A stretch of 64,000 bases of DNA, taken from the NCBI RefSeq assembly GCF_905147045.1, contig NC_065888.1:4531001-4595000 (forward strand). Reading direction: 5' to 3'. The translations under genes and the position numbers were made by a program. The DNA is from Nymphalis io. Its lineage: Eukaryota; Arthropoda; Insecta; Lepidoptera; Nymphalidae. Under the pieces are notes generated by a model. It searched no databases. It was not told the origin of the DNA and worked only from the letters and a program-made list of their open reading frames with translations. Positions 30,183-42,329 of the stretch are shown here, in pieces. How positions within the stretch are numbered: position 1 is the stretch's first letter; the number at the start of each line of letters is the position of its first letter.

Positions 30183-32002
30183 ATGAAGCTCTTAGTGTTG
30201 TTGCTAGCCTCAGTAGCTTGTTAGTATTTTTCATCATTACTATTTGGAGTAATAAAATTAATCGGACAACAAAAATATCTAAATATAATATTATTCCATT
30301 GAATAGTTTAATATTTATTTGTTTATTTTAGTGTGCGCTGGAAACGCAATTCCATTGGTGCCAGGAGATAACAGCCATTATGTGGAAGGCGAAAGCCGTT
30401 ACATTTGGATGCCTGATGGTAAAGGAAAACCACATCTTGTAGATCTACAAGCCCCCGTCGATGAGGAGTTTCTTCAAACCAGAAATGGTGCTCGCAATGA
30501 GTACTGGCTATTCACGAGGTAAATCCATGCAATTTAATTCTCATATATTAGAAACATAATCAAGTAAGCAAATATTTTATCTATTTTTTCACGTTCGCAG
30601 ACGTAATCCTAGCAACCGTCAAGTTTTGGTGAACGGCAACGCGAACTCAATCCGTAACTCCAACTACAATGGAAACCGCCCCACCAAGGTCATCGTGCAT
30701 GGATGGAATAGCGATGGAAACACTGAAATGAACCCCCTGATCACATCCGCTTTCCTTGCGGTCGCTGATGTCAACGTTATCATCCTTGACTGGAGAAGAT
30801 CTGCCGGTGGATTCTACACCACATCCGTCAGAGCTGTTCCCGATGTTGGCAGACATCTTACAAATTTCCTTAACTTTCTTTTCGATACCGCTGGCGGCAA
30901 CTGGAACAATGTCCACTTAATCGGTCACAGCTTGGGCGCTCACGTAGTCGGTAATGCCGGACGCGCTAGTGGTAACCGACCGATCCGAGTTACTGGTTTG
31001 TACTTTTTATTTATCTATTTACATTATATATAGATCATAGTATCGTTTTTTATACTTTAGCAATTATAATTTTAATCAAAGCCTTATTTTTGCCAATTTA
31101 TATTTGTCGAACTGTATCTTACACGAGTTCACTATATATTAAAAAGAATCAAGCTTAGTAAATTAATATATAAATTATTGCATTAATAACCATGTTTCAT
31201 TTTAGGTATGGATCCAGCTGGACCCCAATGGGGTGGTAACTCAAATGCTCTAAACCGTAGCTCTGGTGTATACGTTGAGTCTATTCACACTAATGGCGGA
31301 GTCCTGGGTATCATGGATCCTATTTCTGACGCTGACTTCTATCCCAATGGTGGTAGCAATCAACCCGGCTGTTTTACCTGCATTTGCAATCATAGTCGTG
31401 CTCCACAACTTTTCGCCTCTTCAATCAGAAGTAACCATTTGGTGGGAAGACGGTGCAATAACCTCAGTCAAGCCCAAAATAACCAGTGCAGTGGAGCCAC
31501 ATTAGTCCTCGGTACGAGCAACTTGGGCAAACGAGGGTATGTTTATACTTTAGGTTTTATTTTAGCATTTATTAAATCATATTTTTACCAGCAAATCGAA
31601 ACGGAGAGTTAGGATGTTAATTGGGTATGTCCGTTTAGCTCCTTTGTCTCTTTATCATATTTTAATAAATGAAGTAACTTTGGCTTTGTCTTAGATAACC
31701 ACGTGTTACTGCCAATGCTAATTATATTGAAATCAACACGACGAATATGGCTTGCATTTCATGCCATGTTACAAAAACTAACATTGAAAAATATACTCGT
31801 ATCAATGAATGGTTTTCATTTGATAACATTTCATCATTTTCGTAGTAGTATACATAAAGGATACTTTTAATTATCTGATATATTGCTTAATATCACAGAT
31901 AATTAATGTACCTTTGGTAATAATCGAATTATAAAGAAAAAATGCTTTTTTTACAGACAAGGATTATACGGACTGCGAACGGGTAACAACTGGCCTTTTT
32001 AA
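30183..32002 (+). CDS. Pancreatic-lipase-family secreted lipase (lipase C)
   Basis: Five exons close in phase: 30183-30219, 30332-30518, 30601-30995, 31206-31536, 31957-32002 (996 nt, 331 residues); every exon has the same length as in lipase B. The signal peptide is MKLLVLLLASVA. The triad is Ser185 in GHSLG, Asp209 in DPAGP and His269, here in CNH rather than CSH. Differences from lipase B are few and scattered except just before His269, where GCSNSMCSHRRAP of B reads GCFTCICNHSRAP, adding a cysteine. Expected role as for lipase B. AATAAA lies at 32071-32076. It probably arose by the tandem duplication that also copied the SLC5 3' end. Confidence 0.92.
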
Positions 32003-32880
32003 GATCGCGACAAATATTTAAGAATTTTATTGCTCTGTGGTGATTTTAATTTTTTTGTAAATAACATCTTAATAAATAATTTTATTTATAACTTCTTTTT
32101 TTGTTTCTTGAATTTTTCAATATTTAAAAATATTCATTATCATCTATTTCCTTTAGTAATTCCAAATAAATAAAAACGTGTATTTCTAACTTTAAATAGT
32201 TCTGTAAATGGCGAAATGGCAGGGATAGAATGCAAATGTGACGTTTTTTAGTTTTTCAACACTATACAATACGTAAATCATAATACAATATTACATATTA
32301 TTACGGTACGATTGGTATCCCTTCTTGTAACTAATGTGCAAACTAAGGTGTAGTAAGTATTCTAATAAACATGGCTGACCCAAATTATCTGAAAAAATTG
32401 TATTACATGTCAAAAATAATTTATGACCACCTGGTTTAAAAAAAACAGTATAACCTCTTACACGAAATCGGTGACTGTATTATGTACATATGCGTCGAAC
32501 TTATAACCTGTTCTTTGATTTGATTATGATTGAACACCTTGGGTTGATTATTTACTCATGCAATTTCATTTATTATTTTTTTAATTAAGCAAAATTGAAA
32601 ATCTTTTATTTGATTTTGTATGGTTAGATCCAGTTTGAAGCTGAAAATATAATATTGCATGTGTTTTATCATAAACATAAAAGAATAAATTTGTATCTAA
32701 TATTTACCTTTTTTTTATACTCATATAATGCATTATCATCAACATTATGGGTTACAAAAAATGGATGATGAATTATATTTACAAATAAACTGGGATATAT
32801 TTAAAACTTTTCGTTTTTATTACAATAAAAAGCTTTTGGCGCTTACTACATATAAATCCGATCAAATTGCAGGCTGCTAT
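32003..32880. other. 3' flank of lipase C
   Basis: 3' UTR and AT-rich spacer. It contains the empty site for the LTR element of unit 1 (around 32490-32510). No gene seen. Confidence 0.5.
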
Positions 32881-32889
32881 TATCGGCAG

Positions 32890-33900
32890 CCCCCAGCAAT
32901 GACACAAAATTAATCAATTCCAAATCCCTCACATCTTTCTTAATGGTACAGCGCTTCCACTGCTCCCAACGATTAAAAATTTAGGGCTAATAATAGATAA
33001 GTCGCTCTCTTGGGTTCCTCAAGTAGCAGAGGTGAGTCGAAAGAGGCTCTCTCATAAAACAAAACTCGCCTTAGTCAACTCTTTGCTATTACCCCTATTG
33101 AACTATGCTGACTTGGTCTATTTAGATATTTCTGAGGAACTGCAATATAAACTAGAGTGTATTCGCTTCTTATTTGGCTTACGTAAATATGATCATATTA
33201 CCCAGCATCGTAAAACACTAAAGTGGCTGCCAATACGGTTGCGTCGAAATATGCATGTCCTTTCTTTGCTTTATACCATACTCTACCATCCTCAAACTCC
33301 AACCTACCTATAAGAGCGGTTTACCTTCCTTGGCTCTCATACACCAATCAATTTACGCTCTGAGCAAGACAATAAATTGCTAATCCCTCTAAATTGCACT
33401 AAAATATACAGCAATTCCTTTACGGTTAAAGCAGTCAAACTATGGAATTCCTTGCCTCGACCTAATTCGTTAAGCTGAATCTGTACATATTTTTAAGAGT
33501 CGTTTGCATAATTATTATCTATCAATATAACTATAGCATGTGTATATGGTCATTTATTTCTTATATAAGTTTATATGCATGTATGTATGTATGTATAAAT
33601 GTATATGTATATATATGTATGTAGGTTGATATAGTACATATTTGTATTAAGCTCAATACATTTTAAGTATGCCCGATTAGTGATCCTGGCTAAAAAACAC
33701 ATAAACATTTCTCTTTACAGAGGTTGGCTGGAAGAGATCGCTACAAGTGATAAGGCCGCCTTTGCATACTTTATATTCTACTTGCTACACACAAGTATAA
33801 GTGTAGTGTATTGTTCTTTACTATATGTTTTACTTATTTCTTATATGTTACTAAATGTTTGTAAAGTGTGTGCAATAAAGGATTAATAAATAAATAAATA
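32890..33900 (+). pseudogene. 3' fragment of a CR1/Jockey-like LINE
   Basis: Encodes the reverse-transcriptase thumb and C-terminal part (NLGLIIDKSLSW near 32975, then LLPLLNYADLVYLDISEEL in 33032-33313), broken by indels. A 3' UTR with GGCTGGAAGAGATCGC (33725) follows, ending in AATAAA-type repeats at 33885-33900. It is the same family type as 14265-17122 and is 5'-truncated and dead. Confidence 0.8.
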
Positions 33901-34671
33901 TTATTTTCATGAAAAACCACATCTATCGCATATCACCCTTTCTTAAATCAATCGCTGCTGCGTTGTTCAGAAGAGAAGACTATGGATTTTTTTCTATGAC
34001 AGACTATTTTGTAAGATATATACAACACGAAAAAAACTAAATAGAATACTGGCGGTAATTTTAGAAAAAGAATAGAAATGGGTGCGTGCGACCTACATGC
34101 CGAAAGGGGCATGTAAGGGATGGAGGAGAAGCGGATGAAATCTTAAGTTTTGCTGGCTTTAGGCGCGCTCTTAATGGGAAAACGCTACTAACATTGTTGC
34201 TACCATTTCACTGAGACGTAAACATGCATTACAGGACTTATATAGTAGCTATTTTTAATACTGATCTATAAAAAAATATCTGTAAAAATTTATTTATAAA
34301 GAGTGTCGATTGCGGCCAACGGCCATATTAAAAAGAGACTTGCCATATTATAGCACATTCCGAGCTTTTCATTCACTCAATGTCTTAGTCAAATCAATTA
34401 TGTAAGTTATGAAACATTAAAATTAAATGTTTTATGATTTATAACTACTACTAGCAAACCTAAATAAATACATAAGTAAAGGAAATATTTTAGGTGGTAG
34501 ACAAACAGTTTTACGTGTTTTGCAGATGCCGTGTAAACACTGAGAAGTTACAGATTCCGAGTTGAAACCGAGAATTTCTCGAAAATAAAACTAATACGTT
34601 AGTTACTAGACTGAAGTTGTCTATGACAACAATATATATCGCGATCACGGCTTAATCGATAAAAAAATATT

Positions 34672-34711
34672 TTCCACATTTTATCTAATAGTTATTAGAT
34701 AAAATGTGGAA
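34672..34711. repeat. Perfect 40-bp palindrome
   Basis: TTCCACATTTTATCTAATA, a 2-base centre, then its exact complement. A third arm (TATTAGATAAAATGTGGAA) follows at about 34754. Unit 1 has only one arm at the matching place (24225-24245), so the inverted copies arose in unit 2. Confidence 0.93.
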
Positions 34712-35066
34712 TATTTTTTATACTAGACTTTTATATACTAGACTCTTCTATACTATTAGATAAAATGTGGAAAATATTTTACCTGGCGTGATTTGATCAC
34801 GCACTGATAACATTGGTGAGATGTAGATAGGTAATTAACAAACATTTATAAGTAAAATCGTTTGATTTAAAAAAATCATGTAGGCATTCAATCATAACAG
34901 ATCATGTCTTTGATAAAATATTTTTATTTAAAAATATATTTTTAATCAATGACTCAAATATATAATATCAAATTATTTTTGTTGAAGAAAACAAAGAAGA
35001 TAGTGGTATTTTTAATTTTTATTTTATTTTTTCTATTTTAAATAGTCTTATAAAAAGTATTTATCA

Positions 35067-38000
35067 TTAGCCCGGAGTAGTTTTTAAATCCATATGTTCG
35101 ACCTGCAACAATTTTTTTTTTTTTTTTATTGATAACAAGTTAATTTTAAATAAATGTAAAATGGATTACCTCATATTTGTGCTTTAGCCAAGATCTTAGA
35201 AATGGTGCAAAGAGTCTGGGGTCATTTTTAATTTTCAACGTTCTCAAACTTACAAGGCAAGCCACTATTACAGTCACCGAGCATCCAAGACCAGTAAACC
35301 ATAAATAAGAAATCCTATAAATATATGGAACCTCCCTAAAACCAATGCAAATAGCTGTTAAAAACATATTTGTATTTCAAACATATGTAAAACAAAAATA
35401 ACTAAAATTATTATAAATTTAAATAAACACAGACACAAAAAAAACACTCTTAAATACAAAAAGATGTGTCGTCTTGTCGGGGGGCCGCAATTTCAAGCCA
35501 ATCTGGCCTGTGAAAATTGGTAAGATCCTTTGATCAAGTAAAAACGAGCTGATTATCTTCAAACACCTGAACAGGTCTTCATAATTTATAGTTAAGAACA
35601 ACCTCGATCATATCAGATTTCAACAAGAAAAAACCGCATCAATTTTTTTTGCATTCGTTTGGAGCTACGATGCCACGTTCCGGTTTGAAGGGTAAGTGAG
35701 CCAGTGCAATTACAGGCATAAGGGGCATAACATCTTAATTCCCAAGGTTGGTGGCGCATTGGCGATGTAAGCAATGGTTAACATTTCTTACAATGCCAAT
35801 GTCTATGGGCGTTGGTGACCACTTACCGGCGTTAGTGACCACTACTCGTCCGCCTACCTATACTATACTTTGAAATCATATAATCAATTGAGCTCATGTC
35901 AGCTCCTTATATTAACCCTTTACTATTCATATTCACACTTATTTTTTATTCCAATGACCTATAGATAAAATATCGATTCTATCAATAAACTTGCAGGAAC
36001 ACTGCAATCATTTAAAGTCATAATACTTACTTAACTGTATATCTGCAGCTAAGTAGCCGTTGGTATAACTATCAAATTTTATTTTAATTTCAAAATTAGT
36101 TTACAAGTAAATTTTATAGAAAATTTTAAAGTTAAAATTAGTAAAAGCTGTAGTTTTACCCTTCAATAATATCATCGGCATGAGCCATTGGTTCAAAAGT
36201 ATAGGAACAATTAAATGTATGTCTTTCTTTTTCATCAAACATTAGAAAACCTCTCGCTTGCGCCAGCTGTGATTGGGCTGCCACCCACCACGCTGTGATT
36301 AAACCAGCTATACCACCGGTTAATGCACCCTGAAAATAAGGGTTGAAGCATATATGTATTGTCCAAGGTTTAAAAATATGCATATGTTATAGTCTAGGAT
36401 AATAAACAAGGTTACCGACCACTCCATCAATAAAAGGTAAAAATAATCCCATGAGAAATATTCCAGCTAGCGGTCCCATGGATGCTGATGATAAGCTCAT
36501 GGTGAGTTGCAAAACTGATCCTAATTTCTCTACAACGAACACCAAACCTAAAATACAATTGATTTAATTTACACATTCTAATTATAAAGAAAAATAAATT
36601 TATATAAAATTAACATTATTCTTTAAAATAATTATTAGTAGTAAGATCACTACATGTTTTTATTGTTTATTATAAATAAATTTTTAAATAATTTTAAATG
36701 AAATGTTGAAACCTCGATGAATTTTTAGATTACCCGAAATATATTTTTGCAAACATACTGAGTGATCATCTTATTATAAATGCAATGTTATTAAAATACC
36801 ACATACTTTATTTGGATATCTCTACAGAAGCAACGTATTGAGCAGCATATTTTTGGTATAAGGAACGGTATATGAAATATGCATTTCTTACATTACCAAT
36901 ATGTTAATTAGGCTAGGTATTAGTCCTCCTACTTTAATTTTATAAATTGAAAAAAAAAAAAAAAAATATTGAAACATAAATCTTACCAACACAAATGCAA
37001 CCAAGAACAACAACCACAGATCTCACGAGTATTTGAGTTTGCTTTTGACTGAGTTTATGAAAAAATGGTTTCCAAAAATCTTCAAGTACAACGGCAGCCA
37101 TTGAATTCAACCCTGTAGAAAGTGAGCTAAAACAATAATTACAATTAGATTATATTCTAAAACTAACTATCCATCTAGATTATAAATAGCTCCAAACAAA
37201 GTTAAAAATACTTAAGGTATATAACATTTTTAATAAGAGTAATCGAAGATATTATTTTCTATAAGTCCTTTTTTTAATGTGTGTCTCTATTTTTTGTTTC
37301 TGTCACTCTATTTGCTACGTTGATCGTATCTAACGGATTCTATAGCATTTTTAGCGTATAATAAAATTCAATTAAATGAATACTTATTATTATTATCATA
37401 TAGAGTATTAACAAATATTAAAGTTTAAAATTATATGGGATGATTTATATATCAATATAACGCTTATACAAACCTCAGTGCAGCACTAAAAACTCCAGCT
37501 ACAAATATTCCGGGCATACCCTTCCATTCCGCTAACACGTCCATCACCAACAATGGCAGTAGCTGGTCCTTTGCCAATACTAATTTTGAATTTAAAGGAT
37601 CGCATTCATAAAACCTCGCATAAGCTAAAAGACCGCTATAACTACATATAGAAACGATTAAAATTACTCCAGAAAAAAATCCCCACACTGCTCTGAAATA
37701 AAAAAGTACAAATGAAGTTCATTATTATATTATTATTACATATATACTGCTGGCAACTGTTGGCATTCTCTTGAGAGACCAGTCAACTCTACAATATAAT
37801 ACGCTCCATTATTGTCAAAAACTATAAATTAAAACAACACAAAAATAAACAAACGATTTTTTATGAAAAACGTGCTCTTGCAATAATTATTACATTGAAA
37901 ATCTCGTTTACTAATAACAAGAAAAAAACATTAAATATTACACCCCGGATTAAATATATCAGATTTTGATTTTCCCCAAATCATCGTAAAATTTTCCTTT

Positions 38001-40935
38001 CCCATATTTTTCTACATTTTTAAGTTTTAAAAATGTCGAGAGACAATAGGAGATTTTTATAAAATTAAGTTTTACCTTTTTGACATTTTAACATTCGACA
38101 AAGCTAGAAATCGCTGCATCATCGACTGATTTACTGCTATGTTGCCGATCCAGTAAAATGTGGAGCCTATTGTTACTGACCATATCGAGTGCCGTTCTGT
38201 GAAATCTACACTGCAACTAAAATCGTATTAAATGTTAATATTATTATTTGATTTAAATATAATATATGTGATTATTAGTAAATTTGACATCGTACCGTGG
38301 GAATTCTAATCTTATTTGAATTCGTAGCCCAATTCTTCGCGAAAACTTCATCAACCCCACCAACGATAACAGTTCCTTTGATAATCACTAAAAGCATAGC
38401 TCCGATCATAACAACTGTCTGGATAACATCGGTCCAAACAACTGCTTTAAGACCTCCCTAAATAAAAAAAAGGAAAAAAGTAGCAGCCAGTAAATTGAGC
38501 ACCGGGTTCCTTTTCCTCTTGAGGATTTTTGGAGCTCATATTACTAAGCTGCTTCAATGCATCCCGCATTGGCAAATATATATGTATGTATATGGCAGAA
38601 TTTGAGGATGTGGAAGCATATGTCGGATTTCGGATGCAACATATGCTGTTTCCTCACTAAGTTTTATTTTATTATAAGCACATGAAAACTTAATACATAC
38701 TGTCCAGTTTTGAATTAACAATCTTCAATTTTATTTTATATTTTTTTCATTACTAAATGATATATCTCAAATTTATTTTTTTAATATAAATAATTGTAAC
38801 ACTTACCACGCATGTATAAAATATACAAACAAGACACACGATTGGAGACACGATGTGTATGTTGACCCCTGTAACTATAAATAAGAATCATTCATTAAAT
38901 TTAAAATTCATTAAATTTTGAGTGTAATATAATATGTCTAAAGTAAATTAAGGTATGTGGTACCTTGATTAAACGCCAAAGCTGGAACGTATATCACAAT
39001 AGGAAGCCAAGCCATCTATAAATAAAATAAATATTACTTCTTAAACCTGTGCATCTTTAATAACCATTGAAGCTTTGTCAATAGCTAATAAAATCTTTTA
39101 AAGACAGGCTTTTATTTATATTTGTAATAAATAAAATAAATTTTAAAGTAAATATAAATTAATTTGAGTCATGCATTTATTTAAAATTAACTAAGTAAAG
39201 ACTATTAAACAATAAAAAGATTCAAACCATTTACAAATTATATAAAAACACGCCGTCCGAAAGATTGTCTTGACATTGTTGTAAATATTTTGCAATAGAT
39301 ACCGAAAAAAATAATATTCAATGGAAGCTTTGAATTAAATAGTACTAAGATCTTTATTTTGTAATATAAAGAAAAAAAAAAGTTTTTGAAAAGACGGAAA
39401 ATTAAGTATTTTGGGCGTTTTCATTTTTTTACGTTCAAAAACAAATTATTCCTTTCAAGAATTATGTACTAGTGATAAAGAATTATAATTATTCTTATTT
39501 CCTACCTAAAAAGATAATGATAATATATTTTAATTGTTTTTCAGGTTTGATAAAAAGCATTGACGTCCATGTCTCTCAGTACCTAAGTTCTTATCTGTAG
39601 GCCTAATTTGTAAGAACAAATTCAAAACTCACTGCAGAAAAAGGGTCGTGAAATGTCAGCAAGCGATATGCGATATTGACCACAATAATCATAACATTTT
39701 AAGAATGATTGCACCAAAATGGTATATCGTCCAAAGTCGGCTGTCAATATTTCGCGAGTGAGTAATGAGATGAGACCTTAAAGAATAGCGCTGCTGTTCT
39801 TCTCGGTAGAATCCACATTCCGGACCAATAGTAGCTTTATATTAAGTTTAATCTTATAATATGACGATTCTTTACTTATAAGATAGAAGTTTAGTATAGT
39901 AGGAATATGTTATTTATATTTTTTATGTAATAAAATAATTAAAATTACCAAATATACACTGAATATGATCGATCCAAACACTCTTGTCCTTTTATCGTAG
40001 CGTAGTTCTAAGTACTAAAAAAATATTACAATATATTTTATATTTTATTTGAAACAGAACATTAAAAAATATGATTTTTAACTAAAGTTACCTCATACGC
40101 CGATGTTAATTGTAATTCGTGTAACACAGGAATAAATGTGCTTGTCACAACAAATGACATCATCAAGGCTCCGACCATAGTGAAAACATATGAACTACCA
40201 TATAAATAAATCTCTGTTGGTATCCCCAATAAAGATATACCGGAAATGAAGCTAGAAACAAGATTTTTTGATTATTTAATAGAACGATTTTCATGTAAAA
40301 AATGACATCCTGAAAATATCCTACCGCTACACAAGTTAATCACATGAATTTATAATAAAACAGTGGTGTTTTGCCGGATTTGATACCCAAAGTTTAATGG
40401 GGTTCTATCCAATGAACCATCTCTAATAGTATTTATATATATATTTTTAAAAGGCAATAATATATTATAGTATATATATATATATATACATAGGTATTCT
40501 AAAGCAAAAACTTTTTATGCAAATACTTATATTTATAGCACAGATATAAATAGAATTTCGGACAAAAAAAATTGAATTTCAAAAATTCGCGAATAAATAA
40601 TAAATTAATTATATAAACTATTACTCTAACTCTAATCTAAATAACAAATTCGTTTTAAGATTGTTTGATATGCCGCTTATTATAAGTCAAATGTGATCAA
40701 TATAATATTTTTATTATACTTACCTAGCAACCAGTGAAAAACAAATTGGAACCAGTTTCATATTCCTTCCCCCCATCAAGTAATCCTTCGTGGATGTCTG
40801 TTTCTTAACGAACCCGAAATAAATTCCTATTCCAGCACATACTCCTAACATGATCACGAATATTGAATAATCTATCCATGAGAAATGTTGGAAGGATAAC
40901 CTAACTCTGGACACATCACTTTCCAATGCAGACAT
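35067..40935 (-). CDS. SLC5 sodium/solute symporter (SLC5-A)
   Basis: Exons on minus: 40935-40724, 40251-40092, 40014-39949, 39015-38964, 38874-38807, 38457-38296, 38216-38076, 37692-37474, 37126-36987, 36547-36420, 36329-36160, 35335-35170, 35102-35067; about 572 residues. The ATG at 40935 is chosen (MSALESDVSRVRL); the frame is open upstream without ATG. Features: first membrane helix in WIDYSIFVIMLGVCAGIGIY, KDYLMGGRNMK, GGLKAVVWTDVIQ (symporter signature region) and NSMAAVVLEDF. The family moves monocarboxylates, vitamins or iodide with Na+ across the plasma membrane; closest in style to SLC5A8/SLC5A6, substrate unknown. All exon phases fit except exon 6 to 7: the donor CCCACG|GTACGA leaves one base too many, so the gene needs a non-standard junction, carries an inserted G, or has a sequence error there. 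The gene downstream in the same direction is the 3' fragment in unit 1; upstream is SLC5-B. Confidence 0.85.
35688..35870 (-). repeat. Repeat type B, partial (unit 2)
   Basis: Counterpart of 25285-25455, in the SLC5-A intron before the penultimate exon. Confidence 0.8.
38505..38690 (-). repeat. Degraded SINE type A in SLC5-A intron
   Basis: CTGCTTCAATGCATCCCGCATTGG and TGTTTCCTCACTAAG echo the type A SINE body on the minus strand, heavily mutated. Confidence 0.55.
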
Positions 40936-42329
40936 GTGTAAAGCTTCTACTCCAAAGTCCACGTTTACCCTAACGTCTGGCGAATTCGTAAATGCAGAAG
41001 GCAATTTAACAATTGACTCCCACGATTTTCCTCTGGAGCTATTTTAGTCCGTTTCTTTATTAATGCATCCTGTTAGATTAAAATAGATCTTACACTCGTG
41101 AGGACACAAGGTCTTGTTGTGAAAGGATGTTAGACGTATGTTCCGTTGATTCGAATTGTTAAGGATAATCTACGCATAACTGCTTCAACTGGCTTGTTGC
41201 TAAGTAAATATTACTGTATATCTGAACCCCAAAGTCATAGGTTTTGTTTGTTCCGGCAATTTGGGTAATCAACGTAGTATTATACCTTTTTTTAGTTTTG
41301 AAAATTTTTTGTTTTCTGTTATTAAGTTAAACATAGCAGCTAGAAATTGTAGAAGGATAGTTGGTAGTGTTACACGGCCATTACTCGGATAACACGTACC
41401 GTCTGGTCTATGTTTATTGTATATGTAAGTCTGTATGTGTGTATGGTTTGTGTGAGTATATGTCTCATTAAAATTGGTCGCCTTGACCGAAATTCGGTCA
41501 GGAAGACATTATTATAATTACAATTTATCCTGCTTTATCCGTGTCACTCAGGGCAGTATGGAAAATTAAATTTTTATGTATTTTTTTTTCAGTTAGAAGT
41601 ATGAAAGTCTGGCACCTTTATTTAACCTGGAGAGAAGAGTTGTATGTAATTGGCCTATAATATATATGTTAATAAATAAACATGTTATGAAATTAAGTTA
41701 AATAAGGCATTGATTGTTTAATATGTATAAAATAATACAGTTGTGTTTAGTTACCACGACGTGCGATGAAAAATAAAAGGCAAAAGTATTACGAATTATT
41801 TATTAAATATTGTCAGTTTTACAATGTTCATTGCCCTCAGCTCCTCTCTTCGCACTCCGTAATAGGTTTCATATTTATATTCGTCGATTTAACTTCATTC
41901 TGAAATTAAAATTGTTTTCTAAGCATATTTTTAAGTACATAATCTATTTGAGTAAAGTAAAACGCGGGTGTCTCAACAATTTTCCTTTACCTCAAAAAAC
42001 TTCAGTAACAGCCTGTTAATGTCCCACTGGTGGGCTAAGGCCTCCTCTCCCTTTTGAGGAGAAGGTTAAAAAACTACATGAATTGTAAATATAAATTAGC
42101 ACACGAACAGTCAATAGTACTTGCCCGGATTTAAACTATAGTTCTTCGGTTAAGTGCCACGTGTTGTCATTTGCTATGCTTATTTCATTACTAACAACAA
42201 ATTTATTAACCAATTTAAAGGCTTAATTTAATGTTTAATAAAATGCGACATAGATTTACTTATAGAAGTCAAACTCAAATAATATATTTACAGAAATGAG
42301 ACAAATGTAAGTACTGCTTGTTAGATTTA
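40936..42329. other. Spacer between SLC5-A and SLC5-B
   Basis: Should hold the SLC5-A promoter and the SLC5-B 3' UTR. A short palindrome GACCGAAATTCGGTC lies near 41490. A shortened type A SINE (minus) lies at about 42003-42160. No gene seen. Confidence 0.5.
42003..42160 (-). repeat. Internally deleted SINE type A
   Basis: AGTAACAGCCTGTTAATGTCC to CTCCCTTTTGAGGAGAAGG is the SINE 3' end; it then jumps to the head region (TTGCCCGGATTTAAAC). Confidence 0.7.

Larger units (their letters stand above)
27140..40410. repeat. Segmental duplication unit 2
   Basis: Second unit of the tandem duplication described at 12958. The joint lies near 27130-27140, where sequence matching SLC5-A intron 1 (40328-40400) passes into sequence matching 12958 onward. 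Unit-specific insertions are the type C SINE (27812-28170), a repeat B copy (29590-29855) and a LINE piece (32890-33900). Confidence 0.85.
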
